64,000 nt of DNA from Fimbriimonadaceae bacterium (GCA_019454105.1 CP075364.1:747362-811361); one strand, 5' to 3'; shown: positions 15,792 through 24,581, numbered from the stretch's first letter. Notes: generated by a model from the sequence alone, not told the origin. Translations and numbers: made by a program.

Positions 15792-15920
15792 TGGGGGATT
15801 GCCGAGTATCGGGTGTCGGGTTTTGAGTCTCGGGTTCTAGGTTTCGGCCCTCGGAGTCAGGCCCATGCCGTTATGATGCTCCCTTCCGTGTCGAGAGTCT
15901 TAGTTCGAACGGAAAGGAAC

Positions 15921-17168
15921 CTACCGCCGGATCTCCGCCGCCCGGGCGTGGGCCTCAAGCCCTTCCAGGCGGGCCAAGGCCGCCGTGTCCTCCACGAGCC
16001 CGTCGACCGAGTCCAAAGAGAGCCAGGTCTGCGCGCGCAAGAAGGTCAACACGCTCAGCCCTGCCGTGTATCGCGCCGTGCCTCCCGTCGGCAAGGTGTG
16101 GTTCGGCCCAGCCCCATAGTCGCCGAACACCTCCGCCGAGCCCTCCCCTAAAAAGACGGCCCCGAATTGACGGAACCACTCCAACGCTGCGTCCGGATCC
16201 CGCACAGACAGCTGCAGGTGCTCCGGAGCGATCAGGTCAGACGCCCGGCCCGCTTCCTCCAGGCTCCCGACCACGACCGCGAACCCCTGTCCAAGAGCTT
16301 CTCGCGCCACGGCCGCCGTCGGCAGCGACTCCAGTTGCCGGGCCAACTCGCTCTCCACCGCATCGATCACCCCGCCAGAAAGCGCGACCAGGATCGGCCT
16401 GGCCTCAGTGTCGTGCTCGGCCTGGGCCAGCAGGTCCGCCGACACCCACGCCGGATCGGCCCCCTCGTCGGCGACCACGACCAACTCCGACGGCCCAGCC
16501 AGCATGTCGATCGCCACGTCACCGGACACGAGCTTCTTCGCCGCTGTCACCCAGTGGTTGCCCGGACCAGCCACGACGTCGACCGCCCGTAGGGGCCCGG
16601 CCCCATAGGCGAGCGCCGCGACCGCTTGCGCCCCGCCCGCGCAGAGCACCCCGTCCACCCCGGCTTCCGCCGCCGCGGCCAAGGTCGCGGCCGTCGGCCT
16701 CGGCGAGGCGAGCCAAACCCGTTCGACCCCCGCCGCTCGGGCCGTCACCGCCGTCATGAGGGCTGAACTGGGCAAGGGATAGCGCCCACCCGGGGCATAG
16801 CACCCGGCCGCCTCCACCGGAACGATCCGGTGCCCGGCCCGGCCACCCGCGATCGGGGCGTCCAAGTCGCCCAGGCAGGTCCGCTGCCTTTCGGCGAACT
16901 CCCGGATCCGGCCTGCCGCCCGCTGGATCACGGCCCTCGACGGACCGTCGAGTTCCTCCGCCCGCCTCTCGATCTCCTTGCGGTCCAAAAAGAGGGAGCC
17001 CTCGGCTTCAAGGTCACCAAGCCGTTCCGCCCAGTTTCGCAGGGCTGCTTCACCCCCCTCGCGCACGTCCCTCACGATCCCAGCCGCCTGGGCGAGAACC
17101 GCATCAGGCACCGCGGGCCGCCGACAGGAAGGGATCTTGTCAAGGGTCAGTCGGCGCAAGAGGCTCAC
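15921..17168 (-). CDS. hisD: Histidinol dehydrogenase
   Basis: 415 aa, usual length about 420-435. Catalyses the last two oxidations from histidinol to histidine with NAD and zinc. Family motifs present: CYAPGGRYPLPSSALM, VDVVAGPGNHWVTAAKK, DMLAGPSELVVVAD, LLAQAEHD (zinc ligand region) and GPNHTLPTGG (catalytic and zinc His). The ATG at 17168 overlaps the stop of the hisA/I/E gene by 4 nt (ATGA), so it is the last gene of the minus-strand his operon. The 3' end lies about 130 bp from the palindromic repeat copy 1. Confidence 0.95.
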   Translation of the reverse strand: MSLLRRLTLDKIPSCRRPAVPDAVLAQAAGIVRDVREGGEAALRNWAERLGDLEAEGSLFLDRKEIERRAEELDGPSRAVIQRAAGRIREFAERQRTCLGDLDAPIAGGRAGHRIVPVEAAGCYAPGGRYPLPSSALMTAVTARAAGVERVWLASPRPTAATLAAAAEAGVDGVLCAGGAQAVAALAYGAGPLRAVDVVAGPGNHWVTAAKKLVSGDVAIDMLAGPSELVVVADEGADPAWVSADLLAQAEHDTEARPILVALSGGVIDAVESELARQLESLPTAAVAREALGQGFAVVVGSLEEAGRASDLIAPEHLQLSVRDPDAALEWFRQFGAVFLGEGSAEVFGDYGAGPNHTLPTGGTARYTAGLSVLTFLRAQTWLSLDSVDGLVEDTAALARLEGLEAHARAAEIRR

Positions 17169-18421
17169 GGCTTCGCGTCCCCCGGCCTTCGGGTCGCCCG
17201 CCTCGCCCGTCGCTCAAGGACGCGCTCGACCTCCGCCCAACCCAGACCGTGCCTCGCCAGTTTCACACTGGCGAAGTACGCCAGGTCGGCCGCTTCCTCG
17301 GCGACATGGGGGCCTTCGGTCGCTTCGGCCAGCTCTCGCGCCTCTTCGGTGAGCTTCGCCGCGAGCAGCTCTGGTTCGTCCATCAGCCGATTGGTGTAGC
17401 TCCCCGGTACGGGCTGACCTCTCCTCGCCTGGAGTGTTCGCTCCAAGGACGCCAATCCACCTCCCGGGCCCCAGCAAGTCGTCAGACCCAAATGGCAGAA
17501 TCCGCGACCCCGTTGGCGAACCACGAAACGCAAGGCGTCACGGTCGCAGTCCAGGTCGATCCGCAACAACTCCTGCTTGTCGCCGCTCGTCTCGCCCTTG
17601 GCCCAAAGGCCCCGGCGGCGCGACCAGTAGACGCCCTGCCGCCGTTCGACCGCCGAACGCAGGCTCTCGGCGTTGGAATAGGCCAGCCCGAGGGCGACCC
17701 CGCGCTCGTCGCACACCACCGTCGGCCAGAGCCCGTCCTCACGGTCGCTCACCAGCGGGGCGGCGACCGCGTCGGCGAGCCCCAGGCGCCCCGTGTAAAG
17801 GGCCATCCCGACTTGGCAGTCCGCCCCCAGCCGGTCGATGGCGGCGACTTCTTCCGGCGTCGTGACCCCCCCGGCCACGGTCACCCGCACCGGGTCGGCC
17901 ATTTCCACCACCTCCCGCACAAAGGACAGGTCGATCCCCTCCATCCGGCCCTCGCGCTCGACCACCGTCACCAAGAACCCGCCCACAAACGGCTTGAGGG
18001 CTTCGATCCGGGGGCCGAGGGTCTGACCGGTGCCCGCGCGCCATCCTTCCACCACCACCTCGCCGTGTTTGGTGTCGAGCGCGGCCACCACACGGTCGCG
18101 GGGCAACGAACCCAGCACTTCCGGCGTGGCCGCGGTGCCGATCACCACCTTGGCCGCGCCCCGGTCGAGCCACATTCGGGCGGTCGCCGCGTCCCGGATC
18201 CCGCCCCCGACCCGACAGTCGAACCGGTCGACGAGGCATTCGACCAGGGCCTGGTTCGTGCCCGTGCCCTTGGCCGCGTCGAGGTCGATCACCGCGATTT
18301 CCCCGGCCACTGAGAACCGCTCCGCCACAGGCATCGGGTCGCCCGCGTCAATGGCCAGCTCTTCACCTGACACGAGTTGGACGCACCGTCCGCGCTCCAG
18401 GTCGATGCTGGGGACGATCAC
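17165..18421 (-). CDS. hisA/hisIE: Trifunctional HisA-HisI-HisE fusion
   Basis: 418 aa from GTG 18421, which overlaps the hisF stop as GTGA. Residues about 1-235 are HisA (ProFAR isomerase, TIM barrel: VPSIDLERGRCVQL at the start, CRVGGGIRD, VTVAGGVTTPEEV). About 240-330 is HisI, phosphoribosyl-AMP cyclohydrolase (LAYSNAESL, YWSRRRGLWAKGETSG, LRIDLDCDRDALRF, CHLGLTTCW with zinc Cys/His). About 340-418 is HisE, phosphoribosyl-ATP pyrophosphatase (SYTNRLM, EEARELAEA, EEAADLAYF). These are steps 2, 3 and 4 of the pathway. HisI-HisE fusions are common; HisA joined in front of them is unusual. In HisI the usual YMN appears as YSN. Confidence 0.93.
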   Translation of the reverse strand: MIVPSIDLERGRCVQLVSGEELAIDAGDPMPVAERFSVAGEIAVIDLDAAKGTGTNQALVECLVDRFDCRVGGGIRDAATARMWLDRGAAKVVIGTAATPEVLGSLPRDRVVAALDTKHGEVVVEGWRAGTGQTLGPRIEALKPFVGGFLVTVVEREGRMEGIDLSFVREVVEMADPVRVTVAGGVTTPEEVAAIDRLGADCQVGMALYTGRLGLADAVAAPLVSDREDGLWPTVVCDERGVALGLAYSNAESLRSAVERRQGVYWSRRRGLWAKGETSGDKQELLRIDLDCDRDALRFVVRQRGRGFCHLGLTTCWGPGGGLASLERTLQARRGQPVPGSYTNRLMDEPELLAAKLTEEARELAEATEGPHVAEEAADLAYFASVKLARHGLGWAEVERVLERRARRATRRPGDAKP

Positions 18422-19170
18422 AGCCGCACCTCGATCCCGTGGCTGGCTAACTCCCTCTTGACCTCCCAAACCGTCGCGTTCCGTTCATGGAACACCGAAG
18501 CGGCCAAGACGGCGTCTGCCCCCGCCTGAATGGCTTCGGCCATGTGGCTGGCAGTGCGGGCCCCACCCGAGGCGATCACCGGGACTCGCACCCGTCCGGC
18601 CACGACTCGGATCAATTCCAGGTCGTACCCCGCGCCGGTGCCGTCCCGGTCCCAACTGGTCAGCAGGATCTCCCCCGCCCCGCGGTTCTCGGCCTCAGCG
18701 GCCCAGTCCCCGGCCTCGAGCCCAGTCGCCTCGCGCCCCCCTTTGACGAGGACGTCCCATCCTGGCCCGTTGCGACGGGCGTCGATCGCAACGACCGCGC
18801 ATTGTCTTCCAAACCGTTCGGCGATCTCGGACACGAGCTCCGGTCTCGCCACCGCCGCCGAGTTCACGCTCACTTTGTCGGCCCCGGCCGCCAGCAGCCT
18901 CTCGGCGTCGCCCGCTTCTCGCACCCCGCCTCCAACGGTCAGCGGGATCGAGAGCCGCCTTCGCACCCGACTGACCGTCTCGAGGCTCGCTTCTCGGGCC
19001 TCTATCGTGGCCGAGACGTCCAGGAAGACGATCTCGTCCGCCCCGCTCTCCTGGTACTCCGCGGCCCGGTCGGCCGGATTCCCACAGTCGCGCAAGTCTT
19101 GGAACCGGACGCCCTTCACGACCCGGCCCCCGTCAATGTCGAGGCACGGCAGGATCCGCCGTGTCAGCAC
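18418..19170 (-). CDS. hisF: Imidazole glycerol phosphate synthase, cyclase subunit
   Basis: 250 aa from GTG 19170, chosen because the typical HisF N-terminus [19 protein letters not shown] follows directly; the frame overlaps the hisH end by 7 nt. TIM barrel with both catalytic Asp residues (CLDIDGG and [13 protein letters not shown]), VSVNSAA and VPVIASGGA phosphate-binding loops. Works with HisH to convert PRFAR plus glutamine-derived ammonia into IGP and AICAR. Confidence 0.95.
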   Translation of the reverse strand: MLTRRILPCLDIDGGRVVKGVRFQDLRDCGNPADRAAEYQESGADEIVFLDVSATIEAREASLETVSRVRRRLSIPLTVGGGVREAGDAERLLAAGADKVSVNSAAVARPELVSEIAERFGRQCAVVAIDARRNGPGWDVLVKGGREATGLEAGDWAAEAENRGAGEILLTSWDRDGTGAGYDLELIRVVAGRVRVPVIASGGARTASHMAEAIQAGADAVLAASVFHERNATVWEVKRELASHGIEVRL

Positions 19171-19760
19171 CCTCCGGCCGCCTCCATCCAGCTTCGGATC
19201 AGTCGCGAGCCTGCCTGGCCCGACAGCTCGGGGTGGAACTGGCAAGCCACTACAGCCCCTTGGCGCACCGCCGCCACGAAGAGGCCCCCGTGCGCGCTCC
19301 AAGCCGACTCCCATCCCGGCGGAGCATCCTCGGCCCGATAGCTATGGGCAAAGTAATAGTGGTCGGGCGCGAGCCATCCGCCGCTCTCGCCGACCCGGTT
19401 CCAGCCGAAGTGAGGGCTGCGCACGCTGGAAGGGAAGGCCCGCACAATCCCGGGCAAGATCCCGAGCCCAGCGACACCCTGGGACTCCTCGCTGCCATCG
19501 AAGAGAAGCTGCATCCCGAGGCAGACGGCGAGCAGCGGCCGCCCGCCCGACACCCAATCGCGCAGGGCCCCGTCGAGTCCGCTCTGCTCCAGGCTCGCCA
19601 TTCCGGCCGCGAACGCTCCCACGCCGGGCAAGACCAGGTGTGTGCACGTGGCGACTTCGTTCAGCCCTCGCAGGAGCCTCGTCTCCATGCCGAGCCGTTG
19701 GAACGAAGCCTCGACCGAAGCGAGGTTGGCGACCCCGGTGGCGACGACCCCGATCTTCAC
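19164..19760 (-). CDS. hisH: Imidazole glycerol phosphate synthase, glutaminase subunit
   Basis: 198 aa from GTG 19760, overlapping the hisB stop as GTGA. Class I glutamine amidotransferase: oxyanion region LVLPGVGAF, nucleophile Cys in [12 protein letters not shown], and His-Glu of the triad in CQFHPELS. Supplies ammonia to HisF encoded next in the operon. Length matches the family (about 200). Confidence 0.95.
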   Translation of the reverse strand: MKIGVVATGVANLASVEASFQRLGMETRLLRGLNEVATCTHLVLPGVGAFAAGMASLEQSGLDGALRDWVSGGRPLLAVCLGMQLLFDGSEESQGVAGLGILPGIVRAFPSSVRSPHFGWNRVGESGGWLAPDHYYFAHSYRAEDAPPGWESAWSAHGGLFVAAVRQGAVVACQFHPELSGQAGSRLIRSWMEAAGGC

Positions 19761-20338
19761 AGGACGCCCTTGGTGCTCGGGATCTCGGTTCCGCCTTCGG
19801 CTCTGCACGCCTGGCGCAGGGCGAGGGCGGTGGCCTTGAAGGCGGCCTCGGCCCGGTGATGGTCGTTCTCCCCTCGGAGGACGTCGACATGAAGGGCCAG
19901 GCGGCCAGCCATGGCCAATGATTGGAAGAAGTGGGCGAGGTTCTGGCTTTGCACCGTCCCCAGCGCCGGGTTCCTCAGACCCAGGTCGATCTGGGCGAAC
20001 GGGCGGCCCGAAAGATCGGCCACTGCCCTGGCGAGGGCTTCGTCCAAAGGGGCGTAGGCGGAGCCGAACCGGGTGATGCCGCGCCTTTCGCCAAGAGCCT
20101 GATCCAGGGCCGAACCCAGGACAAGGGCCGTGTCTTCGACGGTGTGGTGGTCGTCGACCAGGAGGTCGCCATCGCAGGACAGTTCAAGGCCAAAGCCCCC
20201 GTGCTTGGCGAGGGCGTGGAGCATGTGGTCGAAGAACCCGAGGCCCGTGGAGATCGAGACTTCGCCGCCGTCAAGGTCCAGGGCCACACGGACGCTTGTC
20301 TCGGCCGTCTTGCGTTCGACTCGGGCCGAGCGGCTCAA
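19757..20338 (-). CDS. hisB: Imidazoleglycerol-phosphate dehydratase
   Basis: 193 aa, monofunctional (no histidinol-phosphatase domain). Start TTG 20338 overlaps the hisG stop as TTGA and gives the normal N-terminus [15 protein letters not shown]. Manganese-binding His/Glu motifs: [34 protein letters not shown] and [14 protein letters not shown]. Catalyses step 6, IGP to imidazole-acetol phosphate. Confidence 0.95.
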   Translation of the reverse strand: MSRSARVERKTAETSVRVALDLDGGEVSISTGLGFFDHMLHALAKHGGFGLELSCDGDLLVDDHHTVEDTALVLGSALDQALGERRGITRFGSAYAPLDEALARAVADLSGRPFAQIDLGLRNPALGTVQSQNLAHFFQSLAMAGRLALHVDVLRGENDHHRAEAAFKATALALRQACRAEGGTEIPSTKGVL

Positions 20339-21186
20339 GGAACCACCTGCCTGAACTCGCTCACCACGATGTCGCTTCCTCCGCACTGCCGCAGCCGCAC
20401 GACCAGGGCTGGGAGTTCGGACCGCAGGATCGCTGCCTTCACCGCGAACCCGCGCTGCCCGTGAAGCTGGGCCACTGTCGGCTGGCGCATGGCGGGCAGA
20501 GCGGCGACCACCGCTTCGAGGCACTCTGGCTCGACATTGAGCTCCACCATGACCCGGCGGCGGGCTTCGAGCACAGAAGAAACGAGCACGACAAAGCTCT
20601 CTACCGCCTCTCGCTTGGCGGGATCGTCCATGGCGGGACGACTGGCGTAGAGACGGGTCGACGATTGGCCCAGGTCCTCGACGATGGCGAGACCGTTCGC
20701 TTCGAGGGTCGCCCCGGTCGCGGTGATGTCGACCACCACGTCGGCGTCCTCGGGAGGGAAGACCTCGGTCGCCCCATAGGACCGGACAAAACGCGCGTCC
20801 AATCCCGCACGCAGGATCCAGTCGCCCGTGAGCCGCTCGTATTCGCTCGCCACGACCAAACGACGCCTCGGGAGGCGGCCGTCTTCCAAGAGGCTGACCG
20901 GGGCAGCGGCGACGAGCCGCACTCGGTCAAGGCCGGTGTCGAGGAGTTCCACCACGTCGGCGCCCAACTCGGCCACCCAGTCGGCCCCGGCAAACCCGAG
21001 GTCGCGCGTCCCTGCGTCGAGCATCTCGATGATGTTCTGCGGCTTTTGGATCTTGGCCTCGAAACCATCAAGCGGAAGGGAAGGGCGGTATTCGCGCGCC
21101 CCGACCCGCACTTCGAGGCCGGCGTCCCGCATCAGTCGCGCCACGCCGTCCCACATACGCCCCTTCGGCAGGCCGAGCCTCACCAT
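20335..21186 (-). CDS. hisG: ATP phosphoribosyltransferase (long form)
   Basis: 283 aa from ATG 21186 (MVRLGLPKGRMWDGV). Catalyses the first committed step of histidine synthesis. Motifs: LPKGRM, GFAGADWVAELGAD, and the PRPP-binding loop ADVVVDITATGATLEANGL. Length and the C-terminal MVELNVEP..TVAQLHG region indicate the long form with the regulatory ACT-like domain, so feedback inhibition by histidine is expected. First gene of the operon; a TACACT box ends 7 nt before the ATG and no ribosome-binding site is visible, suggesting a leaderless transcript. Confidence 0.95.
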   Translation of the reverse strand: MVRLGLPKGRMWDGVARLMRDAGLEVRVGAREYRPSLPLDGFEAKIQKPQNIIEMLDAGTRDLGFAGADWVAELGADVVELLDTGLDRVRLVAAAPVSLLEDGRLPRRRLVVASEYERLTGDWILRAGLDARFVRSYGATEVFPPEDADVVVDITATGATLEANGLAIVEDLGQSSTRLYASRPAMDDPAKREAVESFVVLVSSVLEARRRVMVELNVEPECLEAVVAALPAMRQPTVAQLHGQRGFAVKAAILRSELPALVVRLRQCGGSDIVVSEFRQVVP

Positions 21187-21193
21187 AAGCAGG

Positions 21194-21199
21194 AGTGTA
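21194..21199 (-). promoter_or_regulatory. -10-like box of hisG operon, leaderless type
   Basis: On the minus strand TACACT followed by 7 nt and the hisG ATG; a weak TTGCGG lies about 15-16 nt further upstream. Confidence 0.5.
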
Positions 21200-21270
21200 C
21201 TGGCGGCCGTCTTCCCGCAACCGGGATGGAAGACGGACTCTGGTTCTCGTCCTTGAAGCTGGAGCATGAG

Positions 21271-21315
21271 AACCCCCTCCCCCGTTACGGGGAAGGGGGC
21301 AGGGGGAAGGGGGCA
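21271..21315. repeat. C-run/GTTACG/G-run palindromic repeat, copy 2
   Basis: CCCCCTCCCCC-GTTACG-GGGAAGGGGG followed by further G-runs and then a C-run (about 21321), so it can form a hairpin. Same core as copy 1 at 15758. It lies upstream of hisG. The remaining 21316-21676 gap holds no supported gene; frames there are Arg/Pro/Ser-rich. Confidence 0.75.
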
Positions 21316-21676
21316 AAGTCCCCCTCTCCTCGTCAAAGGAAAAGGAGCCGGTGGCACGGGCTGCGCACTGATGAGTCTGGGCCTGGAACTGGCCCGCACC
21401 AGGGTGCGGGCCTCATGTTGTGCCTGTCCGCGGCTACTGCGGTCACGGCGACGCAAGCCCGGACAACGATCAACCGGCACTGCGCGCCTTGGGCCGGAGG
21501 GGGGCTGGGGCCTTGGAAACCTCGATCCCAGGACCGAGGACTTGGGCCTGTTCTCGAACGGCGGCACTTTGGGTTCAGTCGATGCGGCAGGGCGAGCTGC
21601 CTCCTGGCGAAATGGACGCGAGATGCCGAAAATTCGACCGGGCGGTTCAAGGGACCTCGAACTGCAAAGAACGGTC

Positions 21677-21682
21677 TAAAAT
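21677..21682 (+). promoter_or_regulatory. -10-like box before the CsgG-like gene
   Basis: TAAAAT, 7 nt before ATG 21690; it overlaps an earlier in-frame ATG at 21681. No ribosome-binding site. Confidence 0.5.
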
Positions 21683-21689
21683 GAACTCG

Positions 21690-22589
21690 ATGGGACGAAG
21701 ACTGACGCTCCTCACTCTTGCTTTGTTGGCCGGAATGTCGATGGCCCAAGAGCCCCGGCTCAAACTCCGGCTCGCGGTGGCCCCGATCGACTGGACCTAT
21801 GCCGACCAATGGAACATTCCCGTCGGGTTCCGTCAAGCTATTTATGAGAAGCTGGTCAAAAAGCTGCTCGACACTGGCCGCTTCACCGTCCTGGAGCGCG
21901 AGGCCCTTGACGCCCTTCTTCAAGAACAAGCGATCACGGCCGAGAACACGGGACAAAGCCAGCGCGGCAAGCTTGTCCCGGCCCAAGCCCTCGTCAAGGG
22001 CAACGTCACTGACTTCACAATCGCTTCTCGAGGAGCCAGCGGAGGGATCGACGTCGGCCCTGTCCGGGTCGGTGGCGGCGCGAAAGAAGCCAAAGTCGGC
22101 ATCAATGTCCGGATTTTCGACGTGGACACTGGCGAACTGACCCACAGCGAGACCGCGACCGGGACGGCCGGGGCTGGGGGCGTCTCGCTCGGGCTCAACA
22201 TCGGCAGCACTTACTCTAACTTCGAGGCGTTCGAGAACAGCCCTCTCGGCAAAGCGACCACGACCGCGATCGACAAATCGGTCGAGCTCATCGTGGCCAA
22301 GATGTCGAAGCAGAAGTGGAGCGCCAAGGTCGCCGATTTCGATCCTGACACGAAGGAAGTCGCCATCAATGCCGGATCGGACGCAGGCGTCCAAGAGGGC
22401 GACACTTTCGAGTTGGTCCGTGTGACCCGAGTCATCAAGGATCCCGACACCGGGGCCGTCATCGGTCGGCGCACGGAAAAGATCGGATCGGTCCGAGTGG
22501 TCACCGTCGAGAAGAAGCTCAGCTTTGCGACGCTGGTCTCGGGTGACGCCGCCCAAGTCGGCGACGTCGTCACCTTGGCGGGCGGCTAG
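21690..22589 (+). CDS. CsgG/FlgT-like exported protein
   Basis: 299 aa from ATG 21690 (an in-frame ATG at 21681 overlaps the -10-like box). Signal peptide LTLLTLALLAGMSMAQ, no lipobox Cys. Residues about 25-200 follow the CsgG fold pattern (LVKKLLDTGRFTVLEREALD, ALVKGNVTDF, then VGINVRIFDVDTGEL). The last about 90 residues (WSAKVADFDPDTKEVAINAG, VQEGDTFELVR, VGDVVTL) resemble the C-terminal domain of FlgT-type proteins. CsgG proteins form outer-membrane or periplasmic oligomers in curli export; this one, lacking a lipid anchor, may be a periplasmic relative. Followed in the same direction by a secreted protein. Confidence 0.7.
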   Translation: MGRRLTLLTLALLAGMSMAQEPRLKLRLAVAPIDWTYADQWNIPVGFRQAIYEKLVKKLLDTGRFTVLEREALDALLQEQAITAENTGQSQRGKLVPAQALVKGNVTDFTIASRGASGGIDVGPVRVGGGAKEAKVGINVRIFDVDTGELTHSETATGTAGAGGVSLGLNIGSTYSNFEAFENSPLGKATTTAIDKSVELIVAKMSKQKWSAKVADFDPDTKEVAINAGSDAGVQEGDTFELVRVTRVIKDPDTGAVIGRRTEKIGSVRVVTVEKKLSFATLVSGDAAQVGDVVTLAGG

Positions 22590-22657
22590 GCCCCGACCGT
22601 TCCGTTTTCTGTAGCATTTCTTTCACCCTGGCAGGGCGGCCTCATAGTGGTCTCAGA

Positions 22658-22673
22658 GCGGACGATCGTCCGC
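22658..22673. promoter_or_regulatory. 16-bp perfect palindrome upstream of a secreted protein gene
   Basis: GCGGACGATCGTCCGC ends 11 nt before ATG 22685 and just upstream of the AAGAGGAA ribosome-binding site. Could be an operator or a translation-limiting stem. Confidence 0.35.
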
Positions 22674-22684
22674 CAAGAGGAAAC

Positions 22685-23935
22685 ATGAGCACATTCAGCA
22701 AACTTCAGAAGTCCGCCCTTCTTGCTGGCCTCGGGCTGTCAGCCCTCGCGCCCGCCGCGACTCTCGAGATCGAGCAGGTGAGCTGGCTCCGCGACGATAT
22801 GTCGGTCTACCATCCTTTTTCCGACACCGGAATGTACGCGGTGAGGACGGAGTCCAGCGACATCTCCCGATTCACGTATGACCCGGAGACCGACCAGTAT
22901 GTCGGCTACGTCAACATCGCAGTCCGTTCTGACGCTCTGAGCCGGCCGGAGTGGGTGGTCAGGAACCTGTCGGTCGTTGTTCGAAGCTCGGAAGACTTGG
23001 ACGACACCAGCTTCGACATCGAGGCTCCGCTGCCCTGTGCCTCGATCCAGCTCATCGACCGGTGCTTGGTCGTCATGGAGGTCTCGGGCGCTCCGATGAC
23101 CGAGATGCCTTTTGGGCCCTTTGAGCCCATGGACGTCGATCAGGCCGAGCTTCTTTGGGGCGGCGCCCATGCCGACAGCTTCCCCTGGACGGTGTGCACG
23201 TCCGCTGCCCACGAGCGCCCGAGGCTGAACTTCGCTGTCGGTTCCGTTCGTCGGCCCGAGCCGTTCGACATGCACGGTTTCACGCCGCAAGACCAAAACC
23301 CCAAACCAGGGCCGTCTTCAGAGATCAAGGTCAAGGTCGCCGAGATTGAAGCCGTCGACGAAAAAGCGTGGCGGTGTAGCCCAGCCGCTTCCGCACGTTC
23401 GCTCAAGTACCTGGCCAAGCAAGGGAAAATCACAGTCAACGACGGGATCCAAAAGGTCACCGAAGATCTGGAAGCGGACATGAAGACCGGAAAGAACGGG
23501 GTGTCGGGTACTCGGTTCAAGGACATTGTCGACGGCGCCAAGGCTTACAACGACCGTAAGAGGCTCGGGCTCCAAATCGACTACAAGCCGCTCGTCAAGG
23601 ACGTCGTCGACGACCTTAAGAACGGGGCGGACGTGTCGATCAACTATGAGCTCTTCATTTGGGCCAGGCCCGGAGTCAGAGTCCCAGTTCAGGGCCACAG
23701 CGCCATGGTCACCAAGATCACGCCATGGCAAGACCGGGCAGGGAAGACCCTCTATTGGATCGTCGACGCGGTGAGTGACCTCAAGCAAGGCGACAAGATA
23801 GCGGCCAATAACGTCCAACGCTACAGGATCTCGGAGACCACTGGTGTCATGGAGGCGTTCGACGAAAGGGGCAACCTCAAAGCGGTTGGCCTGGTCAATC
23901 CTGACTCGGGCTTTATGGTGAAGACGAAGCCCTGA
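22685..23935 (+). CDS. Secreted protein with C39-like cysteine peptidase fold pattern
   Basis: 416 aa, ATG 22685 with AGAGGAA ribosome-binding site. Signal peptide about residues 1-25 (LLAGLGLSALAPAA). The N-terminal 200 residues are unassigned; they look beta-rich. In the C-terminal half WRCSPAASARSLKYLAKQG resembles the Cys-containing helix start of papain/C39-like peptidases (usual CGPTAAAM), and VQGHSAMVTKI then YWIVDAVSD supply a His and Asp at the expected spacing. Catalytic competence is inference. It may be a secreted or periplasmic peptidase; the CsgG-like gene upstream could share its expression. Confidence 0.55.
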   Translation: MSTFSKLQKSALLAGLGLSALAPAATLEIEQVSWLRDDMSVYHPFSDTGMYAVRTESSDISRFTYDPETDQYVGYVNIAVRSDALSRPEWVVRNLSVVVRSSEDLDDTSFDIEAPLPCASIQLIDRCLVVMEVSGAPMTEMPFGPFEPMDVDQAELLWGGAHADSFPWTVCTSAAHERPRLNFAVGSVRRPEPFDMHGFTPQDQNPKPGPSSEIKVKVAEIEAVDEKAWRCSPAASARSLKYLAKQGKITVNDGIQKVTEDLEADMKTGKNGVSGTRFKDIVDGAKAYNDRKRLGLQIDYKPLVKDVVDDLKNGADVSINYELFIWARPGVRVPVQGHSAMVTKITPWQDRAGKTLYWIVDAVSDLKQGDKIAANNVQRYRISETTGVMEAFDERGNLKAVGLVNPDSGFMVKTKP

Positions 23936-23965
23936 TCCGTCATATTCGGATCTGGCTTCGAGCCT

Positions 23966-24271
23966 TTAAGAGTTCAGAGCCCGGCCCCACCTTCGTGGGG
24001 CTGGGCGTACCCCGTGCTTGCCTGGACGGTTCCATAGTCCGGAAGGACTGGCCCTCGGCGCCCTTGTCCCAAGCCCCCAAAGCTCAACTGACGGTGCCAC
24101 GGGAACCACCTGAAACCCGACAAGATCGTCCCATGCACTCTTCCAAGCCTTGAGGCCCCCTTCTTCCCAGGCGGTCTTCAACTGGTAGCAAGCCTGGCCA
24201 TCCAGCCAGATCCACCAGGAGACAGAGGCGACGCCGGGCGGAAGCATCCGTCCGTGCGCTTGGGGCCGCAA
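23966..24271 (-). pseudogene. Truncated tandem copy of the DUF3303 gene
   Basis: Begins directly behind the stop of the intact copy at 24272. HGRMLPPG, CYQL, AWDDLVGFQVVPVAPS parallel HGRMLPPG, CYQL, AWNDLVEFQIVPVRPS of the neighbour, but the first about 23 residues are missing and the C-terminus runs into the terminator hairpin. Best read as a deletion product of tandem duplication; a TTG at 24271 could still start it. Confidence 0.6.
23979..24006 (+). terminator. Terminator hairpin after the secreted protein gene
   Basis: GCCC-G-GCCCCAC, loop CTTC, GTGGGGC-T-GGGC: an 11-bp stem with one mismatch, about 45 bp after the stop at 23935. No clear T-run follows. Confidence 0.5.
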
Positions 24272-24559
24272 TCACCCCGGGGCCCTCGTGTCGTGAGCCT
24301 CCCAAGCTTCCCAGAACTCAGCGGAGGGACGCACAGGAACGATCTGGAACTCCACAAGATCGTTCCAAGCATGAACCCAAGGACGGAGCGCTTCCGCGCC
24401 TGGGCCTTCCATTAACTGGTAGCACACCATGCCGTCCGACGAGATCCAAGAAGCAATGAACTCGAAGCCGGGCGGAAGCATCCGGCCATGTTCGATGAAC
24501 CTTCTTCTGACTTCGTCCGGCCCATACCGGAACGTCTCGATGACCATGAAGAGCGGCAT
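24272..24559 (-). CDS. DUF3303-like small protein
   Basis: 95 aa, ATG 24559 (MPLFMVIETFRYGPDEVRRR). The layout (MLFxVIExF, a Gly-Pro-Gly-rich turn, SWISSDGMVCYQLMEG, WxDLVEFQIVPV) fits DUF3303, a small ferredoxin-like (YciI/EthD-like) fold of unknown function. TAGAAT lies 6 nt before the ATG. A truncated tandem copy follows downstream. Confidence 0.7.
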   Translation of the reverse strand: MPLFMVIETFRYGPDEVRRRFIEHGRMLPPGFEFIASWISSDGMVCYQLMEGPGAEALRPWVHAWNDLVEFQIVPVRPSAEFWEAWEAHDTRAPG

Positions 24560-24565
24560 CGAGCG

Positions 24566-24571
24566 ATTCTA
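24566..24571 (-). promoter_or_regulatory. -10-like box before the DUF3303 gene
   Basis: TAGAAT on the minus strand, 6 nt before ATG 24559, no ribosome-binding site. Confidence 0.5.
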
Positions 24572-24581
24572 CGCCCGACCC

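Noticed and set aside
18530-19921. 463-aa plus-strand frame across hisF/hisH
   Set aside because: Ser/Arg/Pro-rich shadow opposite genes with complete catalytic motifs.
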